Shown: piece after piece, positions 8,301-14,176 of the stretch
Layout: every line of letters begins with the position of its first letter
How positions within the stretch are numbered: the first letter of the stretch is position 1
From: an uncultured Bacilli bacterium
Lineage (GTDB): Bacteria; Bacillota_I; Bacilli_A; RF39; UBA660
Direction: 5' to 3'
DNA: 16,610 nucleotides
Assembly (NCBI GenBank): GCA_934101605.1
Contig: CAKORS010000020.1
Coordinates: forward strand, 1 to 16,610
The notes under the pieces: model-generated
What the model saw: the letters and a program-made list of their open reading frames with translations, nothing else
Told to the model about the DNA's origin: nothing
The model's database searches: none
Program-made: the position numbers and the translations under genes

Positions 8301-9717
8301 ACCAAGAGCGCACGAATATACCAAAGTATTATTCGGAGAAGATAACGTATATCGTGCAGGAACAATAGGAACAGTAGCGGAAAAAACAGCTTATGGTTTT
8401 GTTAAAGGTTATTTTGAAGATAAAGAGATCACTGGAGTAAGATCGCTTGAAATAGAACGTCTAGCACAAGGTGTAACAGGAGTTAAAAGATCAACTGGTC
8501 AACATCCAGGAGGAATAGTAGTAGTTCCAGATTATAAAGAAATATATGATTTTACTCCATATCAATATCCAGCAGATGATACAACAGCAGCATGGAGAAC
8601 AACTCATTTCAATTATCATGATATAGAGTCATGCTTACTAAAATTAGATATACTAGGACACGATAACCCTACAATATTTAAGATGTTAGAGAATCTAACT
8701 GGAATAAAAGCAGAAGAAATTCCAATGGATGATAAAGAAGTAATGAGCTTGTTTGATTCTCCTAAAGCCTTAGGAGTTACCAAAGAACAAATAGAATGTA
8801 ATGTAGGATGCCTAGCTCTTCCCGAATTTACAAAATTCGTTATAGGTATAGTAGAAGAAACGCATCCAACAACTTTCGCAGAACTTGTAAAAATATCAGG
8901 TTTATCACACGGAACAGATGTATGGAATGGGAATGCTCAAGATATAGTAAGGGATAAAATAGTTCCATTTAAAGAAGTTATAGGATGTCGTGACGATATT
9001 ATGGTTTATTTAATTAATCATGGCATGGAGCCGTTATTGTCATTTAAAATAATGGAATTTGTAAGAAAAGGAAAAGCAGCAAAAGATCCTGCAAAATGGT
9101 TAGAATTTAAACATGATCTAGAAGAAAATAATATTCCAGAGTGGTTTATAGAGTCATGTGGTAAAATAAAATACATGTTTCCTAAAGCTCATGCAACAGC
9201 ATATGTAACAGCAGCATGGAGAATCGGATGGTTTAAAATTAATAGAGCAATAGAGTATTATGCAACTTTCTTTTCAATAAAATGTTTTTCTTTCGATCTA
9301 GACATAATGGAAATGGGTTATGATAAAATAAAAGAAAAATTAGATGAATTAAAAGAAAATAAATATTCACTATCAGTAAAAGAACAAGACTTAATAACAA
9401 CCCTTGAAGTAGCATTAGAAATGACTGCTCGTGGATATAAATTTAAAGGAATAGATTTAGATAAATCAGATTCTAGATATTTTATAATTGATGATGATAA
9501 AAAAACACTTATACCACCATTTAGAGCTATAGATGGCCTAGGTGATACAGTAGCTAAACAAATTGTTGAAGAAAGAAAGAAAAAAGAATTCTTAAGTATT
9601 GAAGATTTCCAAAAACGAGGAAAAGTATCTCAAACACTTATAGAAAAAATGAAATTAATGGGAGTATTTAAAGGTCTTCCAGAATCAAGTCAAATATCAA
9701 TATTTGATATGTTATAA
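5350..9717 (+). CDS. polC: PolC-type DNA polymerase III alpha subunit with built-in 3'-5' exonuclease
   Basis: This is the essential replicative polymerase of low-G+C Gram-positives (1455 residues; B. subtilis PolC is 1437). Domain order is diagnostic. A variable N-terminal region (about 1-190) comes first, then an OB-fold (about 220-315). A PHP domain follows (V-E-L-H-T-H-T at about 330) and is split by a DEDD exonuclease (V-F-D-L-E-T-T-G near 414, H-N-A-K-F-D near 498, H-R-A-D-Y-D near 559). The PHP domain resumes, with T-G-D-V-H-H-L-N near 729. The palm carries G-S-R-G-S-V-G-S-S near 886, a zinc ribbon with C-P-N-C and C-D-C-G (about 914-950), and the metal-binding P-D-I-D-L-N-F-S-G-D near 973. 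Later come G-Q-H-P-G-G-I-V-V-V-P and H-A-T-A-Y-V-T-A-A-W. All catalytic motifs are intact. GAGG at 5341-5344 supports the ATG at 5350. It is second after an unknown gene and ends at a strong hairpin. Confidence 0.98.
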   Translation: MNKKLEQLLDRISFNKENYSYFKDTTITKIVVREEKNIWDIYLSSNTNIPYFVVKEFIDKLNNFVNNKYKYNIFISVEAQNLSLINDYYENILIICNNNNMYRDIFCDRLIKIENDYFIEIYNKAEENLINKKLELINKLFKDYGFNIDIKLELNKEKDLIIKDNINKDMEIPDNILRPKNDTIKKEEKPENKYQRSYKKDDNPNCIYGTSNRKKLDELTKLKNITYEMDNVNIEVNVFGIMPSTKKGINSFSLKVTDYSTSMLVRAYFNSEEEYENTLKVIKPGMWLKINGYVKNNTYYNDLIINARYIEIIEKEESVTLDEAEEKRVELHTHTLMSQMDGVVSVKDLIKRALLWKHKAIAITDHNAIQTFPEAFHHKDEIKILYGVELSMVDDAIDLTFREDSSEILQNTYVVFDLETTGFNAGGKDKIIEIGAVKLKDGKIIERYDKFINPGFSIPERITEITSITNEMVKDADDEETVVKDFMSWVKDLPMVAHNAKFDKSFIEMAYKKYSLGEYKNPVLDTLQISRVLDPDASRHSLSALVKRYEVPWDEDAHHRADYDAEGTALIFAKMLDRLSSKHIKTMNQINELVSKEEILKIGNLYHINLLVKNQIGLKNLFKLVSFANTKYLYKTPRIIRSEIENHREGLLLGSSCANGEIFNAARTKSEEELRELMGFYDYIEVQPPEVYKYLIDLSDFRNMAEIEENIKKIIKVAKQADKIVVATGDVHHLNREDKIYREIIVNQKVPGGGRHPLNRKDIKEIPSQHFRTTDEMLKDFSFLGEKLAKEIVVENTNKIADIIEEVEIIPDTKGIPFSPKFPNSKEEITERVYNKAYEIYGNPLPDIIKERIEGELKGILHGGFDTIYLIAQRLVKHSNDDGYIVGSRGSVGSSFVATMLNVSEVNPLPAHYICPNCKKSIFKDENGTALNIEYASGFDLPDKVCDCGTPFKKDGQDMPFATFLGFNADKVPDIDLNFSGDYQPRAHEYTKVLFGEDNVYRAGTIGTVAEKTAYGFVKGYFEDKEITGVRSLEIERLAQGVTGVKRSTGQHPGGIVVVPDYKEIYDFTPYQYPADDTTAAWRTTHFNYHDIESCLLKLDILGHDNPTIFKMLENLTGIKAEEIPMDDKEVMSLFDSPKALGVTKEQIECNVGCLALPEFTKFVIGIVEETHPTTFAELVKISGLSHGTDVWNGNAQDIVRDKIVPFKEVIGCRDDIMVYLINHGMEPLLSFKIMEFVRKGKAAKDPAKWLEFKHDLEENNIPEWFIESCGKIKYMFPKAHATAYVTAAWRIGWFKINRAIEYYATFFSIKCFSFDLDIMEMGYDKIKEKLDELKENKYSLSVKEQDLITTLEVALEMTARGYKFKGIDLDKSDSRYFIIDDDKKTLIPPFRAIDGLGDTVAKQIVEERKKKEFLSIEDFQKRGKVSQTLIEKMKLMGVFKGLPESSQISIFDML

Positions 9718-9740
9718 AAGGATAGCATTTGCTATCCTTT
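9717..9740. terminator. Bidirectional terminator between polC and the convergent DUF192 gene
   Basis: A perfect 10-bp stem, AAAGGATAGC (9717-9726) with GCTATCCTTT (9731-9740), encloses an ATTT loop. On the plus strand it is followed by AATTTTTAATTTTT; on the minus strand by TATAAC. It overlaps the last base of the polC stop codon and contains the stop codon of the minus-strand gene, so it probably serves both convergent transcripts. Confidence 0.85.
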
Positions 9741-10046
9741 AATTTTTAATTTTTCTGAAACTTTTAAATATTTATTACAATTTATTGGTAATTCCAATAT
9801 ATAATAACAATTTTTATCAATTAAAATTTTTCCTGGTTTAAAATTACTAACTAATTTAATAATTTTATAATCTTTTGAAAGTAAACATAAATCAATATTA
9901 CATCTCATAAAAAATGTTTGAATACTACAAGTTTTAAATAGCATTCCATAATATATATTTTTCTTAAAACTTAAACCAATTAGTTTTTTTAAAAAAGTAT
10001 TCGCGTAAACAATTTTTAAATCTTTTTTACCTATAGTAATATACAT
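9732..10046 (-). CDS. DUF192 family protein
   Basis: This 104-residue protein follows the DUF192 layout. It has a G-L-x-F segment after a leucine-rich turn (K-K-L-I-G-L-S-F), then G-M-L-F, then T-F-F-M-R-C-x-I-D-L where most members have a W-M-K-N-T-x-x-P-L-D strand, and near the C terminus Y-Y-I-L-E-L-P where members have y-v-L-E-L. The small beta-barrel family has no firmly established biochemical role. Many members carry a signal peptide, but none is visible here. I choose the ATG at 10046 because GGTGAT (10056-10051) is correctly spaced for it; an in-frame TTG at 10058 lies upstream of that site. It stands alone, convergent with polC and divergent from tmk. Its four Cys residues and the loss of the Trp and Pro of the core motif make it a diverged member. 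Confidence 0.75.
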   Translation of the reverse strand: MYITIGKKDLKIVYANTFLKKLIGLSFKKNIYYGMLFKTCSIQTFFMRCNIDLCLLSKDYKIIKLVSNFKPGKILIDKNCYYILELPINCNKYLKVSEKLKIKG

Positions 10047-10109
10047 AACTATCACCAAATATATGTTAACATTTATAAGCTTAAATTGAAATAAATTTAG
10101 TAAAATAAA

Positions 10110-10138
10110 TTGAAGAAAACTAGAAATTATTGTAAAAT
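10110..10138 (+). promoter_or_regulatory. Promoter of the tmk-thyA-folA operon
   Basis: TTGAAG (10110-10115), a 17-base spacer and TAAAAT (10133-10138) form a good sigma-A promoter. The predicted start near 10145 leaves a leader of only about 10 bases, which is essentially the ribosome binding site AGGTGAT. The -35 coincides with a TTG that would otherwise extend the tmk frame, arguing against that longer start. Confidence 0.65.
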
Positions 10139-10154
10139 TATATCAGGTGATAAA

Positions 10155-10808
10155 ATGAAATTAATAGTAATAGAAGGCTCAGGAGATGGAGTAGGTAAAA
10201 CAACTCAATTCAACCTTATAAAACAAGAATTAGAAAAAGAATATAAGGTAATAACTCATCATTTTCCATCATATAATAAAGATCAAGGAAAACTAGTTGA
10301 GAATTATTTAAAAGGAGAATATGGAACTCCTGATACTATAAATCCATATCTATCAAATAGTATGTATGCAATAGATCGTGCAATTACAATGAATGAAATA
10401 AAAACATTACAAACAAAAGATACAATAATTCTTTTAGATAGATACACAACATCGTCATTAATTTATCAATCAGCATATTTAAACGATGAAGAAAAAAACA
10501 AATTCATAGATTTCGTAACAGAATATGAATATAACAAATTACAAATTCCAAAACCAGATGTAGTTATATTCTTACATATTCCTTATGAAATATCTAAAAA
10601 ATTAAGAGATAATAGAAAAGAAAATGAAGGAATATCAAAAGATATTCATGAAACAGATTTAAGTTTTATGAAAAAAGTTTATGATAGTTCTATATTTGTA
10701 TCTAATAAATTAAACTTTGATACAATTGAATGTATAAATAATGGAGAGTTAAGATCAATCGAAGATATAAATAAGGAAATAATGATAAAAATCAGAAAGA
10801 AAATTTAA
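10155..10808 (+). CDS. tmk: Thymidylate (dTMP) kinase
   Basis: This enzyme phosphorylates dTMP to dTDP with ATP on the way to dTTP. The 217-residue length is normal. It opens with K-L-I-V-I-E-G and a P-loop S-G-D-G-V-G-K-T-T-Q at about 9-18. The D-R-Y-T-T-S-S motif near residue 95 is the DRY/DRF signature with the T-T-S-x-x-Y-Q form seen in clostridial-type enzymes. H-F-P-S-Y (about 36-40) fits the dTMP-binding FP motif, and a lid region with K-L-R-D-N-R-K-E-N follows around 150-160. The P-loop has one residue more than the usual E-G-x-D-G-x-G-K. I choose the ATG at 10155 because AGGTGAT (10145-10151) precedes it; the frame stays open upstream to a TTG at 10110 inside the promoter. thyA follows after 22 bases, so consecutive pathway steps are co-transcribed. 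Confidence 0.93.
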   Translation: MKLIVIEGSGDGVGKTTQFNLIKQELEKEYKVITHHFPSYNKDQGKLVENYLKGEYGTPDTINPYLSNSMYAIDRAITMNEIKTLQTKDTIILLDRYTTSSLIYQSAYLNDEEKNKFIDFVTEYEYNKLQIPKPDVVIFLHIPYEISKKLRDNRKENEGISKDIHETDLSFMKKVYDSSIFVSNKLNFDTIECINNGELRSIEDINKEIMIKIRKKI

Positions 10809-10830
10809 ATAAATATAGGGAGGTTTTAAA

Positions 10831-11982
10831 ATGACAAATTGGGATATAGAATATTTAAAATTATGTAAAAAAATATTAAAAGAAGGAGTAGAAGTAGAAA
10901 ATAGAACAGGTATTAATGCAGTAAAGATTCCATCTTACAGCTTTGAATTTGATACAAAAAAAGAGTTTCCAATTCTAGAAAGTAAGCAAATGTTTTATAG
11001 ACAAGCTATAATTGAAATGTTATGGATATGGCAAATGGGTTCAAATAACGTAAAAGATTTACAAGACCGTAATGTTCATATTTGGGATGAATGGATGATT
11101 GATGAAGATGGAATTTATCGTATATATGAACCAGTAACAGAAAACTATGATGAAAATAAAGAAGTTGTAGTATTGGATCCCTTATCAGTTCCAATCTCAA
11201 ATCCAGATGGCAAATTACAACCAAAAAAAGCTGAAAATGGTAATATTTTAAAAGCTAAAAGCTTAATACCAGGAAAAAATATAAGAATGGCAAAATATTA
11301 TGGAAAAGAGTATAAAAATACTATAGGAACAGCCTATGGGTTTATAGTAAATAGATATAGTCACACTAAAAATCTAATAGAAACACTTAAAAATAATAAA
11401 AATGACAGAAGAATGGTAAAGAGCTTATGGCAAGATGAATTTTTAAGAACAGCAGTATTACCATCATGTGTATGGTCAACAGAATGGGATGTAACAAATG
11501 ATACTTTAAATCTATCTGTTCATCAAAGAAGTTGTGATGTGCCTTTAGGACTTCCCTTTAATGTTACGCAATACGCAACACTTCTAAATATGATAGCAAA
11601 AGAAACAAACCTAGAACCAGGAAAAATTTTCTACTCAATAAAGAATCCCCATATATATGTAAATCAACTAGATGGAATAAAAGAACAATTAGAAAGAGAA
11701 GTAAGATATAATTCTCTAAAAAATTGTTCTAAAGAAGAATTAATAAAATTAAAGAATATATTTGAAAAAGCAATGGAACATAAAGAAAAAGATAGTGATG
11801 AGTATAGAAAATTTGATACCGATAGAAGGACTATAGATATAGTATTAGACCCAAAAACACCAAAACTAGAACTTGATGACGTAGAATCATTCTTTGATTA
11901 TGATAATTCTAAAGATCTAAAAAATGTTAGAGTAAAAGACTATAAGCACATGGGAAAAATAAAATTTCCTTTGGCTCAATAA
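10831..11982 (+). CDS. thyA: Thymidylate synthase, long form with two insertions
   Basis: ThyA methylates dUMP to dTMP using methylene-tetrahydrofolate, which it oxidises to dihydrofolate. Core residues are present: R25-T-G (phosphate-binding Arg), catalytic C213 in L-P-S-C-V-W, H-Q-R-S-C-D at 231-236, P-L-G-L-P-F-N at 238-244 and H-I-Y-V-N at 274-278. At 383 residues it is about 120 longer than E. coli ThyA (264). The extra length is in two places: residues about 90-165, between the H-I-W-D-E-W strand and G-T-A-Y-G, and a charged, probably helical stretch at about 292-345 before the C-terminal strands. The usual P-C-H at the nucleophile is S-C-V here. The ribosome binding site AGGGAGGT (10817-10824) is strong. 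It is followed by folA after 2 bases, which recycles the dihydrofolate it makes. Confidence 0.96.
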   Translation: MTNWDIEYLKLCKKILKEGVEVENRTGINAVKIPSYSFEFDTKKEFPILESKQMFYRQAIIEMLWIWQMGSNNVKDLQDRNVHIWDEWMIDEDGIYRIYEPVTENYDENKEVVVLDPLSVPISNPDGKLQPKKAENGNILKAKSLIPGKNIRMAKYYGKEYKNTIGTAYGFIVNRYSHTKNLIETLKNNKNDRRMVKSLWQDEFLRTAVLPSCVWSTEWDVTNDTLNLSVHQRSCDVPLGLPFNVTQYATLLNMIAKETNLEPGKIFYSIKNPHIYVNQLDGIKEQLEREVRYNSLKNCSKEELIKLKNIFEKAMEHKEKDSDEYRKFDTDRRTIDIVLDPKTPKLELDDVESFFDYDNSKDLKNVRVKDYKHMGKIKFPLAQ

Positions 11983-11984
11983 TT

Positions 11985-12479
11985 ATGAAAAATATCTCTA
12001 TAATAGCAGCAGTAGGGAAAAATCAAGAATTAGGTAAAGATAATAAACTATTGTGGCATATAAAAGAAGATATGGAGTTTTTTAAAGAAAAAACCATTAA
12101 TAAAAATGTCATAATGGGTATAAATACATTCTACTCTTTACCTAAAAAACTTCCTAATAGAAAACATATAGTCTTAACTCATAAAGACTTAAAATTAGAT
12201 GATGATATTATCATAATGCATAATTTAAAAGAAACTCTTGAATATATAAAAATAAAACAGGAAGAATTTATGATAATTGGAGGAGCTAAAATATATCAAG
12301 AATTTATAGATTTTGCTGATAAAATGTATTTAACACGTATAAAAGATACAAAAGAAGCAGATACTTATTTTCCAAAAATAAATGAAGACGAATGGGACAA
12401 TTTTATTCTTTCATCATTTTGTGAGCCTATAGAATATACTCACAATAAGTATGTTAGAAAAAAGAATTTTAAATATTAA
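11985..12479 (+). CDS. folA: Dihydrofolate reductase
   Basis: DHFR reduces dihydrofolate to tetrahydrofolate with NADPH and is paired here with its functional partner ThyA. The 164-residue length is typical. Visible motifs are I-I-A-A-V-G-K-N near the start, L-L-W-H-I-K-E-D-M at 22-30 with the substrate-binding acid D29, V-I-M-G-x-N-T-F-Y-S-L-P at 42-53, N-R-K-H-I-V-L with R59 for the folate glutamate, M-I-I-G-G-A-K-I-Y near 95-103 and D-T-Y-F-P-K. The normal L-P-W is L-L-W, and the M-G-R-x-T cofactor motif is M-G-I-N-T, so an Arg that usually contacts NADPH is absent. The start lies 2 bases after the thyA stop with no clear Shine-Dalgarno, suggesting translation by coupling. It is the last gene of the operon. 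Confidence 0.95.
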   Translation: MKNISIIAAVGKNQELGKDNKLLWHIKEDMEFFKEKTINKNVIMGINTFYSLPKKLPNRKHIVLTHKDLKLDDDIIIMHNLKETLEYIKIKQEEFMIIGGAKIYQEFIDFADKMYLTRIKDTKEADTYFPKINEDEWDNFILSSFCEPIEYTHNKYVRKKNFKY

Positions 12480-12497
12480 TTTTTTACACCTAATCAA

Positions 12498-12526
12498 TTG
12501 ACTTATTCGTCTTTTTTTTATACAAT
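12498..12526 (+). promoter_or_regulatory. Promoter of the Tad pilus operon
   Basis: TTGACT (12498-12503), a 17-base spacer and TACAAT (12521-12526) form a near-consensus sigma-A promoter. Eight consecutive Ts (12512-12519) fill the spacer just upstream of the -10. Transcription would start near 12533, and AGGTGATA at 12540-12547 serves the first gene at 12550. A short GAC/GTC inverted repeat (12500-12502 with 12509-12511) before the T-run may also help terminate the folA transcript. Confidence 0.7.
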
Positions 12527-12549
12527 TAAATAAGAAAATAGGTGATAAT

Positions 12550-12747
12550 ATGAAGGTATTAAATCATAAAGGTCAAGCTCTTGTTGAATATGTTCTTATT
12601 ATTGGTCTTATAGCGGTTATTTGTGTTGGAGCTGTAACAATATTAGGTGGTACAATAAAAGATAAAATAACTGAAGCATCTTGTGGTTTAGTGGGTGAAA
12701 CTTATGTAAAAGGTGCTAAATCCGGAGAAGGATACTGTAAAGAATGA
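12550..12747 (+). CDS. flp: Flp-type (type IVb) pilin precursor
   Basis: This 65-residue protein is the likely major subunit of the Tad pilus. It has a short leader ending in N-H-K-G, a predicted prepilin-peptidase cleavage G8/Q9, then A-L-V-E-Y with Glu at mature position +5 followed by Tyr, as in Flp pilins. A hydrophobic helix (about 14-34, V-L-I-I-G-L-I-A-V) serves for membrane storage and fibre packing. The mature chain would be 57 residues. The C-terminal tail carries C45 and C63, which could close a small disulfide loop; C25 lies in the helix. Codons differ from the neighbours, with more T-ending forms (CTT, GGT, GTT). It is first in the operon with a strong AGGTGATA site. Its stop overlaps the next start in ATGA. 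Confidence 0.85.
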   Translation: MKVLNHKGQALVEYVLIIGLIAVICVGAVTILGGTIKDKITEASCGLVGETYVKGAKSGEGYCKE

Positions 12748-13088
12748 AAAAAATAAAGAATATAAAGGGACAAGCTTTAGTAGAATTTGTTTTAATTTTG
12801 CCTATAATTATTTTGATACTATTTATAATAATAGATTTTTCAAATGTTTATTATAAAAAAAATAAACTAGAAGAAACATTAGATGATGTAGTATTATTAA
12901 TAACAAATAAAAAAGAACAACAAATAAAAAGTATATTAGATAAAAATATTACTTATAAAACTGTAAATGAAGGTGAATATACAAAAGTAATAGTATATGA
13001 ACAAATAAAACTTATAACACCATTTTCTAATATAGCTATAAATAACCCTTATACTATAAAAAGTGAAAGAGTGATATTAAGTGAATAA
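12744..13088 (+). CDS. tadE: TadE-like pseudopilin
   Basis: The 114-residue protein has the TadE signature. A basic leader ends in I-K-G, then Q-A-L-V-E-F with Glu at +5 (E14), then a hydrophobic helix with V-L-I-L-P-I-I-I-L (about 15-37), and then I-D-F-S-N-V-Y-Y. The remaining part is polar, with alternating beta strands. Pseudopilins of this class are processed by the same peptidase as Flp and act in pilus initiation or secretion at the cell surface. The leader-plus-core is nearly the same as that of the preceding pilin, as expected for a shared peptidase. The start overlaps the pilin stop (ATGA) and the end overlaps the next gene by 8 bases, so the three are translationally linked. The length is shorter than many TadE proteins. 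Confidence 0.8.
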   Translation: MKKIKNIKGQALVEFVLILPIIILILFIIIDFSNVYYKKNKLEETLDDVVLLITNKKEQQIKSILDKNITYKTVNEGEYTKVIVYEQIKLITPFSNIAINNPYTIKSERVILSE

Positions 13089-13398
13089 AAAAGGACAAAC
13101 ACTAGTTTTATTTGTAATATTAATACCAGTTATTATAGCACTATTTGCATATGTTTTTGATACATCAATAACAATAAATGAAAAAATAAAATTAAATAAC
13201 ATAAAAAACGTAGCAGAAAAATATTTGAAAGAAGAAAAAAGTGAAGAAGAAGTAAAAAAACTAATAAAAAAGAATAATAAAAATATAAAAATAAATAAAA
13301 TAGATTCTAATACTAAGGAAGTAGAACTAGAAATAACAACAGAATCATTCTTTGGTAAAGCCTTAGGAATTAAATCTTATAGAATAAAAACAAAATAG
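13081..13398 (+). CDS. Second pseudopilin, TadE/TadG-like, without Glu+5
   Basis: The 105-residue product starts at GTG and begins M-N-K-K-G-Q-T-L-V-L-F followed by a hydrophobic helix (about 7-26, V-I-L-I-P-V-I-I-A-L). This is the N-terminal pattern of TadE/TadF/TadG-like pseudopilins, with predicted cleavage G5/Q6. The +5 position is Leu (L10) instead of Glu. The exterior portion is very Lys- and Glu-rich (about 32-75) with a coiled-coil flavour, and no von Willebrand domain is present, so it is not a full TadG. The GTG start at 13081 lies inside the previous gene with GAGTGATA about 5 bases upstream. The position between TadE and the ATPase genes supports a role in the same pilus. It could alternatively be called TadF. 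Confidence 0.7.
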   Translation: MNKKGQTLVLFVILIPVIIALFAYVFDTSITINEKIKLNNIKNVAEKYLKEEKSEEEVKKLIKKNNKNIKINKIDSNTKEVELEITTESFFGKALGIKSYRIKTK

Positions 13399-13413
13399 AA
13401 AAGAGGTATAAAA

Positions 13414-14160
13414 GTGGCTAATAAAAAGGGGAAAATAATAACTATTACTTCTTGTAAAGGTGGAGTTGGTAAATCTATTTTAACCATGGATTTAGCAGGT
13501 GTTTTTCATTTGATGAAATTAAAAGTATTAGTGATTGATTTAGATCTTTATAGTGGATCTTTAGCAACATATATGAATTCTAAAAATGATAAAACAATAT
13601 TCAATTTAATTGATGATTTTGCTTATAATAGATATAAAAATATTGACGATTATATATATAAAGTAAATGAAAATATAAGCTTAATAGCCTCACCAAAAGA
13701 TCCAAGACAAGCTTATAAAATAGATGCTAAATACATACCACTTTTATTAACTAATGTAGTATATAAATATGACGTAATCTTAATTGATACGGATCATGCT
13801 TTAAATGATATAAAATTAGTTACATTAGATAACTGTGATGCAAAACTATTTGTTTTAACTGATGATGTATTTGATCTTAAAAACTCAAGATCATTCTTCT
13901 CTATAGCAAAAGATATTGGAATGCAAAATATATATACAGTTTTAAATAAATCAATAAATACAAATAATAGTCATTTCTCTATGTATGATATGAAAAACAT
14001 ATTAAAAACAAATATTGATTTTGTAATACCAGAAAGTATGTATGTAAAAAATATAGAGTCATACATCATGGATAGTAAAATTTTAGCATTAAATAAAAAA
14101 GTAACATCTAAAAAAGACTTAAAACTAATTGAATCTATTGCAAGAACACTTATTTCATGA
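13414..14160 (+). CDS. tadZ: MinD/ParA-type ATPase, TadZ/CpaE-like, lacking the receiver-like domain
   Basis: This 248-residue ATPase has the deviant Walker A motif K-G-G-V-G-K-S at 15-21, a D-L-D-L-Y-S-G-S-L segment after V-I at 42-50, and Walker B V-I-L-I-D-T-D (about 120-126). The family places or anchors the Tad machinery at a site in the cell, usually a pole. Typical TadZ/CpaE proteins carry an N-terminal receiver-like domain of about 130 residues, and this one begins directly with the ATPase core. The C-terminal half is less conserved and may be the partner-binding part. The start is a GTG with AGAGGT at 13402-13407. It sits between the pseudopilins and tadA, which argues for a pilus role over chromosome partitioning. 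A generic MinD-like protein remains possible. Confidence 0.8.
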   Translation: MANKKGKIITITSCKGGVGKSILTMDLAGVFHLMKLKVLVIDLDLYSGSLATYMNSKNDKTIFNLIDDFAYNRYKNIDDYIYKVNENISLIASPKDPRQAYKIDAKYIPLLLTNVVYKYDVILIDTDHALNDIKLVTLDNCDAKLFVLTDDVFDLKNSRSFFSIAKDIGMQNIYTVLNKSINTNNSHFSMYDMKNILKTNIDFVIPESMYVKNIESYIMDSKILALNKKVTSKKDLKLIESIARTLIS

Positions 14161-14176
14161 AAGGAGAGTAGTAGTT

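Noticed and set aside
10047..10058. TTG start adding four residues to the DUF192 protein
   Set aside because: It lies upstream of the GGTGAT ribosome site; the ATG at 10046 has proper spacing.
10110..10154. Upstream TTG start that would add 15 residues to thymidylate kinase
   Set aside because: The TTG sits in the -35 of the promoter, and AGGTGAT is correctly placed for the ATG at 10155, where the K-L-I-V-I-E-G core begins.
13414..14160. ParA chromosome-partitioning protein
   Set aside because: There is no adjacent parB or parS-like repeat, and the gene is embedded between pseudopilin and tadA genes, which fits TadZ better.
14129..14176. Upstream TTG start that would extend tadA by 16 residues into tadZ
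   Set aside because: No ribosome binding site precedes it, while AAGGAGAG lies before the ATG at 14177. The extension also looks unlike TadA N termini.
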